This document shows, piece by piece, positions 1-7,760 of a stretch of DNA of 25,752 nucleotides (positions within the stretch are counted from its first letter, which is position 1; every line of letters begins with the position of its first letter). The stretch is from an uncultured cyanobacterium. Its GTDB lineage: Bacteria > Cyanobacteriota > Cyanobacteriia > Cyanobacteriales > Chroococcidiopsidaceae. The notes below the pieces were generated by a model that saw nothing but the letters and a program-made list of their open reading frames with translations, was not told the origin of the DNA and searched no databases. A program made the position numbers and the translations under genes. The stretch lies in the NCBI GenBank assembly GCA_946221495.1, contig CAMIFA010000062.1, positions 1-25,752 of the forward strand, given 5' to 3'.

Positions 1-414
1 GACTCGCGTTACTTCCCGCCGTACTTGCCGATTTTGCGCCGCCGCATCAGCCGCGTCTTCTACTTGATCGCAAATGGCGATCGCATATCCCTTTTCTACT
101 AACATTGTGCAGTACCGTTCCAAAGCATGATGCGGTACACCCGTCATTCTTACCCGCCCAACTTCACCTCCATGCTTGCTAGTAAGCACAAGTTCCAATT
201 CTCTAGAAACAATAACGGCATCTTGGAAGAAAGTTTCATAGAAGTCTCCACAGCGATACAGTAGCAGGGCGTGGGGATACTGTTCCTTGACTGCAACAAA
301 GTGTTGAAACATCGGTGATAGCTTTGTGCAATCTAGTTGCCGATGATCAGCTGATGGTTGCTTAGTTTGGTTAGAATCAGTGGGTTCTGGAGTAGGTGCA
401 GCAGGAACGTTCAT
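1..414 (-). CDS. mutS: DNA mismatch repair protein MutS, N-terminal part (cut by window edge)
   Basis: The minus strand reads 138 codons from an ATG at 414 to the window edge with no stop. After a low-complexity leader of about 30 residues rich in Pro, Thr and Gln, the frame gives the MutS mismatch-recognition domain I: MFQHFVAVKEQYPHALLLY (35-53), then GDFYETFF (56-63) with the Phe-x-Glu mismatch-reading motif, then MTGVPHHALE (90-99) and GYAIAICDQVED (109-120). MutS binds mispaired bases and starts methyl-independent repair with MutL. The ATPase and clamp domains lie outside the window. The leader before the domain is longer than in E. coli MutS, but leaders of this kind are plausible in cyanobacteria. 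The aminotransferase gene lies 113 bp upstream on the same strand. Family identity is clear. The exact start is less certain. Confidence 0.93.
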   Translation of the reverse strand, partial: MNVPAAPTPEPTDSNQTKQPSADHRQLDCTKLSPMFQHFVAVKEQYPHALLLYRCGDFYETFFQDAVIVSRELELVLTSKHGGEVGRVRMTGVPHHALERYCTMLVEKGYAIAICDQVEDAADAAAQNRQVRREVTRV

Positions 415-467
415 AGACTCAGTGATCCGTCTTAGTCATTATTTGACTTTACCAAATGGGTGCTAGG

Positions 468-496
468 TGTTGGGGATTGGGCGTTGGGTGTTGGAG
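468..496. repeat. Short tandem (A/G)TTGGG heptamer repeats (STRR-like)
   Basis: Imperfect heptamers ATTGGGC (476-482), GTTGGGT (483-489) and GTTGGAG (490-496) follow a related GTGTTGGGG. Short tandem heptamers of this kind are common between genes in cyanobacteria. Here they sit between mutS and the aminotransferase gene. No function can be assigned. Confidence 0.6.
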
Positions 497-527
497 AGGA
501 AATAAGTCAATTGTCCCCTTGTCTCCC

Positions 528-1391
528 TCATTGGTGCGTAATCTCCTGAAACTCCTGTAGAAACTGACGAAATAGCGCATGATTTACTGAGTCATACTGA
601 TGAGAATCAATGCTTACCAATGGTTTCAATTCCATCATAGTCGCAGCTAAGAAAGCGCCGTCAAAGTTTCCTAGTTCCTCTGGACGAACATCGCGTTCAA
701 TCACCTCGATATTCAAAGACTGAGCAATATCAAGCAGTGTAGCGCGGGTAATCCCAGGGAAAATATTCTCAGTTAAGGTAGGTGTAATAACTTTGTCTTT
801 TTGCAGGAAAAGAATATTAGCAGCTGGAGCCTCGGTAATTCGACCTTGCTGATCAAGCATTATGGCATCATTAAATCCATTTAACTCTGCTGTGCGACGA
901 CCAAGGTAACTATTTACATATGTGCCGCATATTTTCCAGGTAACAGGAATAGCGCTACCAGAAACACGCTGGAACGGTGAAATGTGACAAGTAAGAGGTT
1001 TAACTACGTCGCGGGCAATAGTAACCGCCAAAATCGTCACATCAACAGGCATTTCATCGTTAATGTGGAAATATGCCCCGGCACGATAAGCGATCGGTCT
1101 AATGTAGTAAGTTTGTGCGGGTATTTGCTCTAAAAGTGCCAAAATTCCTGATTTAAGGTCAGCATTTGACCAGGAAAATCCTAGTCCCATTTTTGTAGAA
1201 CCGTTGCGGAGGCGATCTAAATGTGCATCTAAACGATGGATGTAATAGTGATCGCCGTTCCAGTAAGCCATAATGCCATCAAACACACCAATGCCTAGAT
1301 GCAGAGAATGGCTAGCTATAGAAGGTGCTGCTTGTTCGCGTTCAACTAATTTGCCATTATGCCAGGCGATCGCCGCAGGTTCAAAAGTCAT
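528..1391 (-). CDS. Class IV PLP-dependent aminotransferase (IlvE-like, divergent)
   Basis: This 287-residue protein is a fold-type IV PLP enzyme. Members transfer amino groups from branched-chain or other amino acids, or act as aminodeoxychorismate lyases. Visible marks are an N-terminal domain with HLGIGVFDGIMAY (31-43), the likely PLP-Schiff-base lysine K153 in TWKICGTYVNS, the ITEAPAANILFL stretch (185-196) with E187, and PGITRATLLDIA (212-223) in the phosphate-binding loop. Two spots differ from ordinary branched-chain transaminases: the EGSGEN-type motif reads EAPAAN, and the usual TGTAAE loop reads AATMMELKP (249-257). Both face the substrate carboxylate pocket in this family, so the substrate may not be a branched-chain amino acid. 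No neighbour fixes the pathway. IlvE-like is the nearest label. D-amino-acid or other amine transaminase activity is possible. Confidence 0.8.
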   Translation of the reverse strand: MTFEPAAIAWHNGKLVEREQAAPSIASHSLHLGIGVFDGIMAYWNGDHYYIHRLDAHLDRLRNGSTKMGLGFSWSNADLKSGILALLEQIPAQTYYIRPIAYRAGAYFHINDEMPVDVTILAVTIARDVVKPLTCHISPFQRVSGSAIPVTWKICGTYVNSYLGRRTAELNGFNDAIMLDQQGRITEAPAANILFLQKDKVITPTLTENIFPGITRATLLDIAQSLNIEVIERDVRPEELGNFDGAFLAATMMELKPLVSIDSHQYDSVNHALFRQFLQEFQEITHQ

Positions 1392-1798
1392 TTACTTAAT
1401 TTCCACTCTTACAGCGCCACATCAACGTGCTAGTGCTACGTTTAAACTTTTATTGACTCTACCGTAAAAGTTTAACTTTCGTTCTGAATTTGGGCTAATA
1501 ACCAAGCACCGACTTGAGTATTATCGCTCTGACGACTACGCCGCAGAGCTTCTTCCAGCAAAGACATATCTAATCCAGGTAGCACCTGAGACTGAGTAAT
1601 TCGCTTACTAACGCTTAGTTCTAAGGTTTTTCAGTTACTAAAATAAGAGAGTTTTTTAACTGTTACGGCTAAAGCTAGCTTATTCGCTTTGTTAGCCTCT
1701 CATTTTGCTGCTATTTAAATTTGGAGTTTAAAAGTTTAGTTTAAAAGATTTTCGGGAACACTAGGACTAAGTGATAAATAATCATTTAGGTAAACAAC
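1392..1798. other. 407-bp spacer between divergent genes
   Basis: Apart from the decayed minus-strand coding remnant at 1472-1630, the stretch is AT-rich and holds no recognised RNA, promoter consensus or terminator. It must contain the promoters of the divergent aminotransferase and the 438-residue protein gene, but no convincing -35/-10 pair stands out. Confidence 0.6.
1472..1630 (-). pseudogene. C-terminal remnant resembling a Uma2-family (DUF820) endonuclease
   Basis: Reading the minus strand from a stop near 1631 to a stop at 1472 gives about 52 residues without an ATG upstream of the conserved part. The text includes SQVLPGLDMSLLEEALRRSR followed by VGAWLLAQIQ near the end. This resembles the C-terminal tail I recall from one subgroup of cyanobacterial Uma2 proteins, which have PD-(D/E)XK-like folds. 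The catalytic core is absent and the upstream frame closes at once, so this looks like debris of a deleted gene rather than an expressed protein. The family match rests on memory of the tail only. Confidence 0.45.
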
Positions 1799-3115
1799 AT
1801 GGCAATAATAAAGGTTCTCGCTGGCGATTTGCGTAAAGGGCAACAGAGGATAGATCCAAAGTGGGTAAAAAGTGCTGAATTGCAGACGGAGGAGAGCCTT
1901 AAAAAGTTAGCTGGTAGTGCTGGATGGGGATTTACGGGAGCAATCGTAGGCGGATTACTAACAGGAGGTCTTGGTTTAGTAGTAGGTGGTCTAGCTGGTG
2001 TGCTATCAGGAGGTAATAAAACTGAAGTTTGTTTTTCATGTGAATTAGAGGACGGACGAAAATTTCTTGCTATTACGGATAAGAAAACCTACCAGAGTAT
2101 TTTGGCAGTTCTTTTTCAAAAAGAGCAAGAAAAGCCTTCAAACGAGTCTGTATTTGAAGAACAGAATAAAAAAGAGGAAAGAGAAAATGAGAGTAACCTT
2201 GATAAAATTGAAGACTACCAAGCTACTCCAGTGATGCTTGAATCAGAAATTGATCAAGTTCGGAGTTCTCTTGAATTAGCATTAGCTAAATATAATGTAA
2301 AAGTTCAAGTTAGTCAGGCAAAAAACCAACTGAATATTGTTATTAATCGCAGCACAGAATCATTGTTCGAGTATCTGGAGCTGACTAAAAGTGTTAAAAA
2401 CGAACTTAAGGCTCTAAAATCAAAGGGATTAAAGTACAACGGTGTAGACAAATTCAAACTTATTGGTAGGGTTGCTGGTTCGACTCAGCCAGAATGGCAA
2501 AAGATTTTAGATTCTGTTAATGAAGTATCTCTAAGCTCTAGACAATCTTTAAACGGCAATTCTACTTCTAATGAATCTAAGCACGGCTTTCCTGAAAACT
2601 CTAAAATCATCGACAACGGGAAAGTATCCTCTGAATTGCAGACTAAAGTTTTATCAATTTTGAGTCGTTTTTGGAAGTGGTACATATCAGGATTTGCTAG
2701 CCGTCCTGATAAAGCACTTTATGAATCTCCTAGACTTTACAGAATTCTTTTCACTTATTTTATTTTAGGTTGGATTATTAGTATTTTTCCTAATGAATCT
2801 GTGCCACCTAGCTCGTCTTCTAAGCCTGTACCATCTACCTCGTCTTCTTCATCTACAACATCCACTACAAAAGCGGGACCAACGCTTTGTGTGAATAACT
2901 TTAATCAAAAAATGGGTTCATTGGCTTCAGCAAGTTTTGATTCGAGTAGTCAAACTATGAACGTCTATGTTTCAGAGGGAGTAAGTACACAGCAAGATGC
3001 TGAAAAGATAGCGGATGCAATGGCAGATGCGACTTTTTCAACTTGTGACATGATTGAAGTTTTGAAAGTTGAAATTAATGGTTTTGATGGCTATTTGACT
3101 AGGACAAGTCCTTAA
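1799..3115 (+). CDS. Unknown multi-domain membrane-anchored protein with glycine-zipper N-terminus
   Basis: No function is recognised for these 438 residues. Region 1-105 has a glycine-zipper hydrophobic segment (about 42-72), then a short beta segment ending in DGRKFLAITDKKTY (85-98), a pattern seen in many bacterial hypothetical proteins. Region 106-140 is charged and probably coiled. Region 145-238 looks like a small alpha/beta domain ending in KLIGRVAGSTQPEWQ (220-234). Cyanobacterial proteins often carry a similar repeat ending in a G-x-x-x-G-x-x-x-P-x-W pattern. A probable membrane helix (315-330) is followed by a Ser/Thr-rich linker (335-358) and a C-terminal domain (361-438) with two cysteines, C364 and C416. 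The coding sequence is poorer in GC than the flanking metabolic genes and lacks HIP1 sites. The start has no clear ribosome-binding site. A small HEPN-like gene follows 93 bp later on the same strand. Confidence 0.75.
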   Translation: MAIIKVLAGDLRKGQQRIDPKWVKSAELQTEESLKKLAGSAGWGFTGAIVGGLLTGGLGLVVGGLAGVLSGGNKTEVCFSCELEDGRKFLAITDKKTYQSILAVLFQKEQEKPSNESVFEEQNKKEERENESNLDKIEDYQATPVMLESEIDQVRSSLELALAKYNVKVQVSQAKNQLNIVINRSTESLFEYLELTKSVKNELKALKSKGLKYNGVDKFKLIGRVAGSTQPEWQKILDSVNEVSLSSRQSLNGNSTSNESKHGFPENSKIIDNGKVSSELQTKVLSILSRFWKWYISGFASRPDKALYESPRLYRILFTYFILGWIISIFPNESVPPSSSSKPVPSTSSSSSTTSTTKAGPTLCVNNFNQKMGSLASASFDSSSQTMNVYVSEGVSTQQDAEKIADAMADATFSTCDMIEVLKVEINGFDGYLTRTSP

Positions 3116-3208
3116 ATTAACTTTATAGCTTTTAATTTAATAACCCAAAACATTAATATATCTGACATTAATAAAGTAAAAAACAACGTAAATTTTCAAG
3201 GTAATGCA

Positions 3209-3706
3209 ATGAGTTGTAAAGAAACTTATTTAACACTTATGTCGAGTCTCCTAGACAAGACTCCTAAAGGAAATGTTGCAAAATATCTAAGTTATAAAGA
3301 AGCTTGGAGCCGAATTAAGAAAGCTCAAGAGCAAGGCTTTTACTTAGAAGCAGTGACACTTGAAGAAAGTATCATCACTGATAGGCTCATCTCTTACTTA
3401 GTAGGTGTAGGAGCTATTGAACGTGCTGCTGAAATAAGAAAATATCCTGGATTCGCAAAATTAATCCAAATATGGAAAAAACAGAACCCCACCCCAATAA
3501 ATACTCGAACTTACTGTGACTTACAAACAGCAGTTGAGCAGTGGAGTAGACAAAGAAACAAGATAGTGCATGGTATGGTTAAGTCACATCCCGGTACAGC
3601 AACCGATAATGTTATAGATTTTTTAGAAGAAGCTAAGTTGATAGCAGAGGAAGGAAAAACGTTAGCTCGTGTAGTTAGTTATTGGGTTAAGAAAACGAAA
3701 ATATAG
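3209..3706 (+). CDS. Small alpha-helical protein with HEPN-like R-x4-H motif
   Basis: The product has 165 residues and is predicted mostly helical. Near the C-terminus it has RNKIVHGM (116-123), which fits the R-phi-x(3-5)-H signature of HEPN domains, including the polar residue after the arginine. An acidic helix with EAVTLEESIITDRLISYL (47-64) forms a plausible second helix of the bundle. HEPN proteins are frequently RNases in toxin-antitoxin and defence systems, or non-catalytic RNA binders. Whether this one cleaves RNA cannot be told from sequence. It follows the 438-residue protein at 93 bp, shares its AT-rich composition, and may be co-transcribed. No nucleotidyltransferase (MNT) antitoxin partner is present, so a classical HEPN/MNT pair is unlikely. 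No name is assigned. Confidence 0.7.
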   Translation: MSCKETYLTLMSSLLDKTPKGNVAKYLSYKEAWSRIKKAQEQGFYLEAVTLEESIITDRLISYLVGVGAIERAAEIRKYPGFAKLIQIWKKQNPTPINTRTYCDLQTAVEQWSRQRNKIVHGMVKSHPGTATDNVIDFLEEAKLIAEEGKTLARVVSYWVKKTKI

Positions 3707-3752
3707 AGTTAATTTTGAGAATAGACTGAAGAGAAATATTTTGTGTGGATGT

Positions 3753-4196
3753 TTAATAACTGGTTAGGACACCTCTATTTATAAAATTCAGTAAAATTCG
3801 TTGGGTAGGAGGTGTTAAAGGTCGCACTTGATTAGCTTTTTGTGAATAATGCTCACCTTGTTTAATTTGTTCAGGTGTTAGCAAATCCAGATCCCAGCCT
3901 TCGCTGAGGACTAGCGTATTTAATTCCACTGTTAGTGGTGCGTGGTAGACGTGGCGAACTACCTTTGGATCTGAATAACAGTCAAACTTGAATAGCGTTG
4001 GTGGAATATACCCAATTTCCTCTAGCAGTTCCCGCTTGACAGCGACATTTGGTGTTTCCCCTAATTCAATGTGACCGCCGAATAAACCCCAGTGACCAGG
4101 ATAAATGATACCGGGGATGTTATCTCGCAGTTGCAGGAGAAACTTGTTTTGATGATATAGAATAGCGATCGCCACATGAATATATTGATCGCTCAT
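3753..4196 (-). CDS. Nudix hydrolase
   Basis: This 147-residue protein matches the single-domain Nudix size. The complete Nudix box G-x5-E-x7-REUxEExGU spans residues 41-63, with G41, E47, R55, E56, E59, E60 and G62 all in place. These residues bind the metal that cleaves a nucleoside diphosphate linked to another moiety. The preceding strand GHWGLFGGHIELGE (34-47) is also typical. The substrate cannot be predicted. The gene lies 22 bp after the OB-fold-like gene on the same strand, suggesting co-transcription. A Shine-Dalgarno AAGGAG (complement of 4202-4207) sits 5 nt before the ATG and supports this start. The gene converges with the HEPN-like gene. Confidence 0.93.
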   Translation of the reverse strand: MSDQYIHVAIAILYHQNKFLLQLRDNIPGIIYPGHWGLFGGHIELGETPNVAVKRELLEEIGYIPPTLFKFDCYSDPKVVRHVYHAPLTVELNTLVLSEGWDLDLLTPEQIKQGEHYSQKANQVRPLTPPTQRILLNFINRGVLTSY

Positions 4197-4218
4197 AGTT
4201 TCTCCTTAAGAGTAAAAA

Positions 4219-4623
4219 TTAGGGTGCTGGAGTATGTTCTAGTTGTTGTTGCTCTTGCACATATACTTCCCCAAAATCTTTTCCTGCTAAGGGAATGCTT
4301 TGGAAGCGAACATTGCCCTTAATCATCACTTCGTCGTTTAGCTGCAAATCTTTTTGATCAGTTAATACCCAGATTCTACCGCTTGCATCTTGCAGTTGAT
4401 ACATCTGCGACTCTAGCAGAGGGACGCGATGAGTTACCTTGCCTTCGAGATAAACTGTAGCGTTGTTGTCTTGCTTTAAATTGATATCGCGGATATTGGT
4501 GACATTAGTGCCAAATAAGGAGTTAATACTGCTAACTCCAAACTGAACTAAGCTGACACAAACCAGCCCACCTACAATAAAAAAGTAAAAAGGTACAACT
4601 TGAAATCTTCTTGATTGTTGCAT
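4219..4623 (-). CDS. Membrane-anchored OB-fold-like protein of unknown function
   Basis: The product has 134 residues. One hydrophobic segment (about 9-30) forms a signal anchor, so the rest is probably outside the cytoplasm or on the membrane surface. Region 55-125 is a run of short beta strands: VYLEGKVTHRVPLL, MYQLQDASGRIWVLTD, then ELNDEV-like text and a strand around IKGNVRF. This order fits a small OB-fold of the kind seen in periplasmic YgiW/YdeI proteins or in nucleic-acid binding domains. No catalytic residues stand out. It is the first gene of a probable two-gene unit with the Nudix gene and is divergent from folD. Fold assignment is by pattern only. Function is unknown. Confidence 0.7.
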   Translation of the reverse strand: MQQSRRFQVVPFYFFIVGGLVCVSLVQFGVSSINSLFGTNVTNIRDINLKQDNNATVYLEGKVTHRVPLLESQMYQLQDASGRIWVLTDQKDLQLNDEVMIKGNVRFQSIPLAGKDFGEVYVQEQQQLEHTPAP

Positions 4624-4822
4624 GATTACCTTTTGTGATTAAAATACTTAAGTTTTTACTGGCATCGTCGCAACTTGAATAGTAAGTTCCCTTAATTTTA
4701 TAAGCTTAGACATTGGGAAGCTACTGTACTCAGAAGAAGAGAGACACGAGACACGAAGCTGTGCTTACAAAAAATGCTAATCCATTAAATAGCAAAGTCC
4801 TAGAAATCTTCCGAAAATTGTA

Positions 4823-5704
4823 ATGAATACAAAAACTGCTCAAATACTAGACGGTAAAGCACTGGCTGAGAGAATTCAGACAACTTTAAAAGAACGCATT
4901 CAAGCATTGCAACCGCAAATTGGACGCGCACCAGGTTTAGCCGTAATTATGGTTGGCGATAATCCAGCTAGCGCCGCCTACGTGCGAAATAAAGAACGTG
5001 CCTGCACAAAAGTTGGTATTACTTCTTTTGGGCAACATTTTGCAGCTAACACTAGCCAAACTCAATTAGAAGAAGTTATTCAAGCACTTAATCAAGACGA
5101 TCGCGTCGATGGTATTCTTGTGCAGCTACCGCTACCTGAACATCTAGATGCGGTTTCACTGCTGCATCAAATAAATCCAGACAAAGATGCTGACGGATTG
5201 CACCCAGTTAACTTAGGGCGGCTTGTGCGTGGGGAACCAGGTTTACGCAGTTGTACACCAGCTGGGGTAATGCGTTTGTTGCAGGAATATCAAATTCCGC
5301 TTGCAGGTAAACAAGTTGTTGTCGTGGGGCGGAGTATTTTAGTAGGTAAGCCGCTAGCTTTGATGCTACTAGAAGCCGATGCTACAGTCACAGTTGCCCA
5401 TTCGCGATCGCAAGACTTACCAGCTATTACCAAAAGTGCTGATATCCTAATTACAGCCGTAGGTCGTCCAGGATTAATTAGGGCTGAAATGGTCAAACAG
5501 AGTGCTGTTGTTGTTGATGTTGGTATAAATCGCGTCGAAGACGACAAAGGTAGCAGCTTGGTGGGAGATGTTGACTTCGATTCTGTGCAGAGTGTAGCCC
5601 AATTTATCACCCCAGTCCCTGGCGGCGTGGGACCGATGACTGTTGCTATGTTGTTGCAAAATACAGTTTTAAGCTATTCTCAGCGATTGGGAATTAAGTT
5701 ATAG
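4823..5704 (+). CDS. folD: Bifunctional methylenetetrahydrofolate dehydrogenase / methenyltetrahydrofolate cyclohydrolase
   Basis: FolD interconverts 5,10-methylene-, 5,10-methenyl- and 10-formyl-tetrahydrofolate with NADP, feeding purine and formyl-methionine synthesis in the cytoplasm. The 293 residues match the family's length. The catalytic YVRNK (53-57) has Y53 and K57, DGILVQLPLP (96-105) has Q101, and D125 lies in KDADGLHPVN. The Rossmann nucleotide loop is VVVGRSILVGKPLALML (166-182). The signature PGGVGPMTVAMLLQNT (266-281) closes the protein. The gene is divergent from the OB-fold-like gene with a 199-bp spacer and is followed 74 bp later by crtQ on the same strand. No strong Shine-Dalgarno precedes the start. 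The start is chosen because the frame begins directly before the first family motif. Confidence 0.97.
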   Translation: MNTKTAQILDGKALAERIQTTLKERIQALQPQIGRAPGLAVIMVGDNPASAAYVRNKERACTKVGITSFGQHFAANTSQTQLEEVIQALNQDDRVDGILVQLPLPEHLDAVSLLHQINPDKDADGLHPVNLGRLVRGEPGLRSCTPAGVMRLLQEYQIPLAGKQVVVVGRSILVGKPLALMLLEADATVTVAHSRSQDLPAITKSADILITAVGRPGLIRAEMVKQSAVVVDVGINRVEDDKGSSLVGDVDFDSVQSVAQFITPVPGGVGPMTVAMLLQNTVLSYSQRLGIKL

Positions 5705-5778
5705 GGATACGCGATCGCTCAATCCTCTTGTCCCTCTCCAGATTAAAATATGTAAAGAAAGTCAGAAGGATAGACTAA

Positions 5779-7245
5779 ATGCGTGCTGCAATCGTGGGGG
5801 CGGGACTAGCTGGGCTAGCAACTGCTGTAGATTTAGCTGATGCTGGCTGGGAAGTAGAAATTTTTGAGTCTCGTCCGTTTGTCGGCGGAAAAGTCGGCAG
5901 TTGGGTTGATGCTGATGGCAATCATATTGAGATGGGATTGCACGTCTTTTTTGGTAACTACTACCAGCTATTTGAATTGTTAAAAAAGGTGGGGGCGTTT
6001 GAGAATTTGCGCCGCAAAGAACATATTCACACCTTTATCAACAAAGGCGGTGTTACTGGTGCCTTAGATTTTCGCTTCATCACGGGTGCGCCGTTTAATG
6101 GTATCAAGGCATTTTTCACAACATCGCAACTATCATTGCAGGATAAAGTACAGAATGCGATCGCGCTTGGTAGCAGTACAATCGTGCGCGGTTTGGTAGA
6201 CTTCGAGGGATCAATGAAAACGATCCGCAGCTTAGATAAAATTAGCTTTGCTGACTGGTTTCGCAGTCACGGCGGTAGCAATGGCAGTATTAAGCGGATG
6301 TGGAACCCAATAGCCTACGCACTGGGTTTTATCGATTGCGAAAATATCTCCGCTCGTTGTATGCTAACCATCTTCCAGATGTTTGCCGCTAGAACCGAGG
6401 CATCGGTGTTGCGAATGCTGGAAGGTTCACCTTATGAATATTTGCTTAAACCGATTCTTGACTATCTAGAAGCAAGAGGAACAAAGATTTATACTCGCCG
6501 CCGCGTGAGGGAAATTCAGTTTACAGGCGACGGGGTGGGAACGCGAGTTACAGGGCTAGTAGTTGCTAACGGTGACACAGAAGAAATTATCAAAGCAGAT
6601 GCCTATATCTGCGCCTGCGATGTCCCTGGAGTTCAACGTATTCTGCCCCAAGAGTGGCGTAAATGGTCTGAGTTTGACAATATTTATAAGCTGGATACAG
6701 TGCCAGTTACAACAGTGCAGCTCCGGTTTGATGGTTGGGTGACAGAACTGCAAGATGAGGGTGAACGAAAGCAGCTAGATCATGCTGCTGGTATCGATAA
6801 TTTGCTGTATACAAGTGATGCAGATTTTTCTTGTTTTGCAGATTTAGCTTTAACCAGTCCCAGCGATTACTACCGCGAAGGGCAAGGTTCTTTGATGCAA
6901 TTGGTGTTAACTCCGGGAGATCCGTTTATTAAAGAGAGTAATGAAGCGATCGCCGATCACGTCCTCAAGCAAGTGCATGAGCTGTTCCCGTCGTCGCGGC
7001 AACTGAATGTAACATGGTCAAACGTTGTTAAACTTGCTCAGTCTCTCTACCGCGAAGCACCTGGTATGGATGTTTATCGTCCGCCGCAACAAACTCCGAT
7101 TGCTAATTTCTTCCTTGCGGGTAGTTATACGCAACAAGACTACATCGATAGCATGGAGGGAGCAACTCTTTCTGGACGGCAAGCTGCTAAGGCGATTTTG
7201 GAGAATGTTGAGATAGTCGATAGCAGTCAATTGTCGGCGGTTTAG
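5779..7245 (+). CDS. crtQ: 9,9'-di-cis-zeta-carotene desaturase (plant type)
   Basis: This FAD enzyme converts di-cis-zeta-carotene via neurosporene to poly-cis lycopene in thylakoid or envelope membranes, passing electrons to plastoquinone. It acts after phytoene desaturase and before carotene isomerase. The N-terminal dinucleotide fold VGAGLAGLATAVDLADAGWE (6-25) and the stretch ESRPFVGGKVGSW (30-42) are typical. Internal text such as FINKGG, ISFADWFRSHGGSNGS and MWNPIAYALGFIDCENIS matches Zds rather than phytoene desaturase. The C-terminal FAD-contact region reads FFLAGSYTQQDYIDSMEGA. The 488 residues fit the cyanobacterial and plant mature length. A Shine-Dalgarno AGAAGGAT lies 7 nt before the ATG. 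The SRPBCC gene follows 50 bp later, an arrangement known from other cyanobacteria. Confidence 0.97.
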   Translation: MRAAIVGAGLAGLATAVDLADAGWEVEIFESRPFVGGKVGSWVDADGNHIEMGLHVFFGNYYQLFELLKKVGAFENLRRKEHIHTFINKGGVTGALDFRFITGAPFNGIKAFFTTSQLSLQDKVQNAIALGSSTIVRGLVDFEGSMKTIRSLDKISFADWFRSHGGSNGSIKRMWNPIAYALGFIDCENISARCMLTIFQMFAARTEASVLRMLEGSPYEYLLKPILDYLEARGTKIYTRRRVREIQFTGDGVGTRVTGLVVANGDTEEIIKADAYICACDVPGVQRILPQEWRKWSEFDNIYKLDTVPVTTVQLRFDGWVTELQDEGERKQLDHAAGIDNLLYTSDADFSCFADLALTSPSDYYREGQGSLMQLVLTPGDPFIKESNEAIADHVLKQVHELFPSSRQLNVTWSNVVKLAQSLYREAPGMDVYRPPQQTPIANFFLAGSYTQQDYIDSMEGATLSGRQAAKAILENVEIVDSSQLSAV

Positions 7246-7255
7246 AGGAAACGAA

Positions 7256-7282
7256 CCGCCAAAACGCCAAGAACGCCAAGGA
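7256..7282. repeat. Three 9-bp tandem CGCCAAGAA-like units
   Basis: CCGCCAAAA (7256-7264), CGCCAAGAA (7265-7273) and CGCCAAGGA (7274-7282) lie in the crtQ-SRPBCC gap. Repeats of this text are common cyanobacterial spacer sequences. The last unit runs into the purine-rich ribosome-binding region of the SRPBCC gene. Confidence 0.6.
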
Positions 7283-7295
7283 AGAGGAAAAGTAA

Positions 7296-7742
7296 ATGAC
7301 TGATTGGCTAGAGCATAGTGTGGAAGTTGAGGTAGATGCTCCGATTGACCATGTGTGGAATCTGTGGTCTGATTTGGAGCAGATGCCTCGGTGGATGAAG
7401 TGGATTGATTCGGTTAAAGTTTCGGAGGATAACCCGGAGTTATCGCGTTGGAAACTGAGCACTGGTGGATTGGAATTTAGCTGGCAATCTCGCATTCAAA
7501 AAGTAATTCCGCACCAGATTATCCAGTGGGAATCAATTGATGGTTTGCCTAACAGAGGCGCGATCCGCTTTTATGATCGCAAGGGTAGCAGCATTGTTAA
7601 ACTTACTGTTGCCTACGCTATCCCTGGTGTCCTTGGCAAAATTATGGATAATTTGTTTCTCGGTCGTGTTGTTGAATCAACGATTCGTGCTGATCTAGAA
7701 CGCTTCCGTACTTATGCTACGCTTCCAGGGGTTAGGGGGTAG
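7296..7742 (+). CDS. SRPBCC-family (START/Bet v1-like) protein linked to zeta-carotene desaturase
   Basis: The product has 148 residues. It starts with EHSVEVEVDAPIDHVWNLWSD (6-26, core V-E-V-x-A-P-x-x-x-V-W), the classic opening strand and helix of SRPBCC or polyketide-cyclase-like domains. Later come strands around FSWQSRI and IIQWESIDGLP and a long C-terminal helix (about 115-141). These folds form a deep hydrophobic pocket for a lipid-like ligand. The gene directly follows crtQ with 50 bp between them. In Synechocystis the neighbours slr0940 (zeta-carotene desaturase) and slr0941 show the same order, so a role in handling carotenoids is a fair inference, though no activity can be read from the sequence. 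A purine-rich GGAAGAGGAAAAG precedes the start. The gene converges with the ferredoxin gene 18 bp away. Confidence 0.88.
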   Translation: MTDWLEHSVEVEVDAPIDHVWNLWSDLEQMPRWMKWIDSVKVSEDNPELSRWKLSTGGLEFSWQSRIQKVIPHQIIQWESIDGLPNRGAIRFYDRKGSSIVKLTVAYAIPGVLGKIMDNLFLGRVVESTIRADLERFRTYATLPGVRG

Positions 7743-7760
7743 GGAATCGCGCTTATTAAA

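Noticed and set aside
5290..5659. Minus-strand frames inside folD
   Set aside because: They overlap a fully conserved folD frame and show no family motif.
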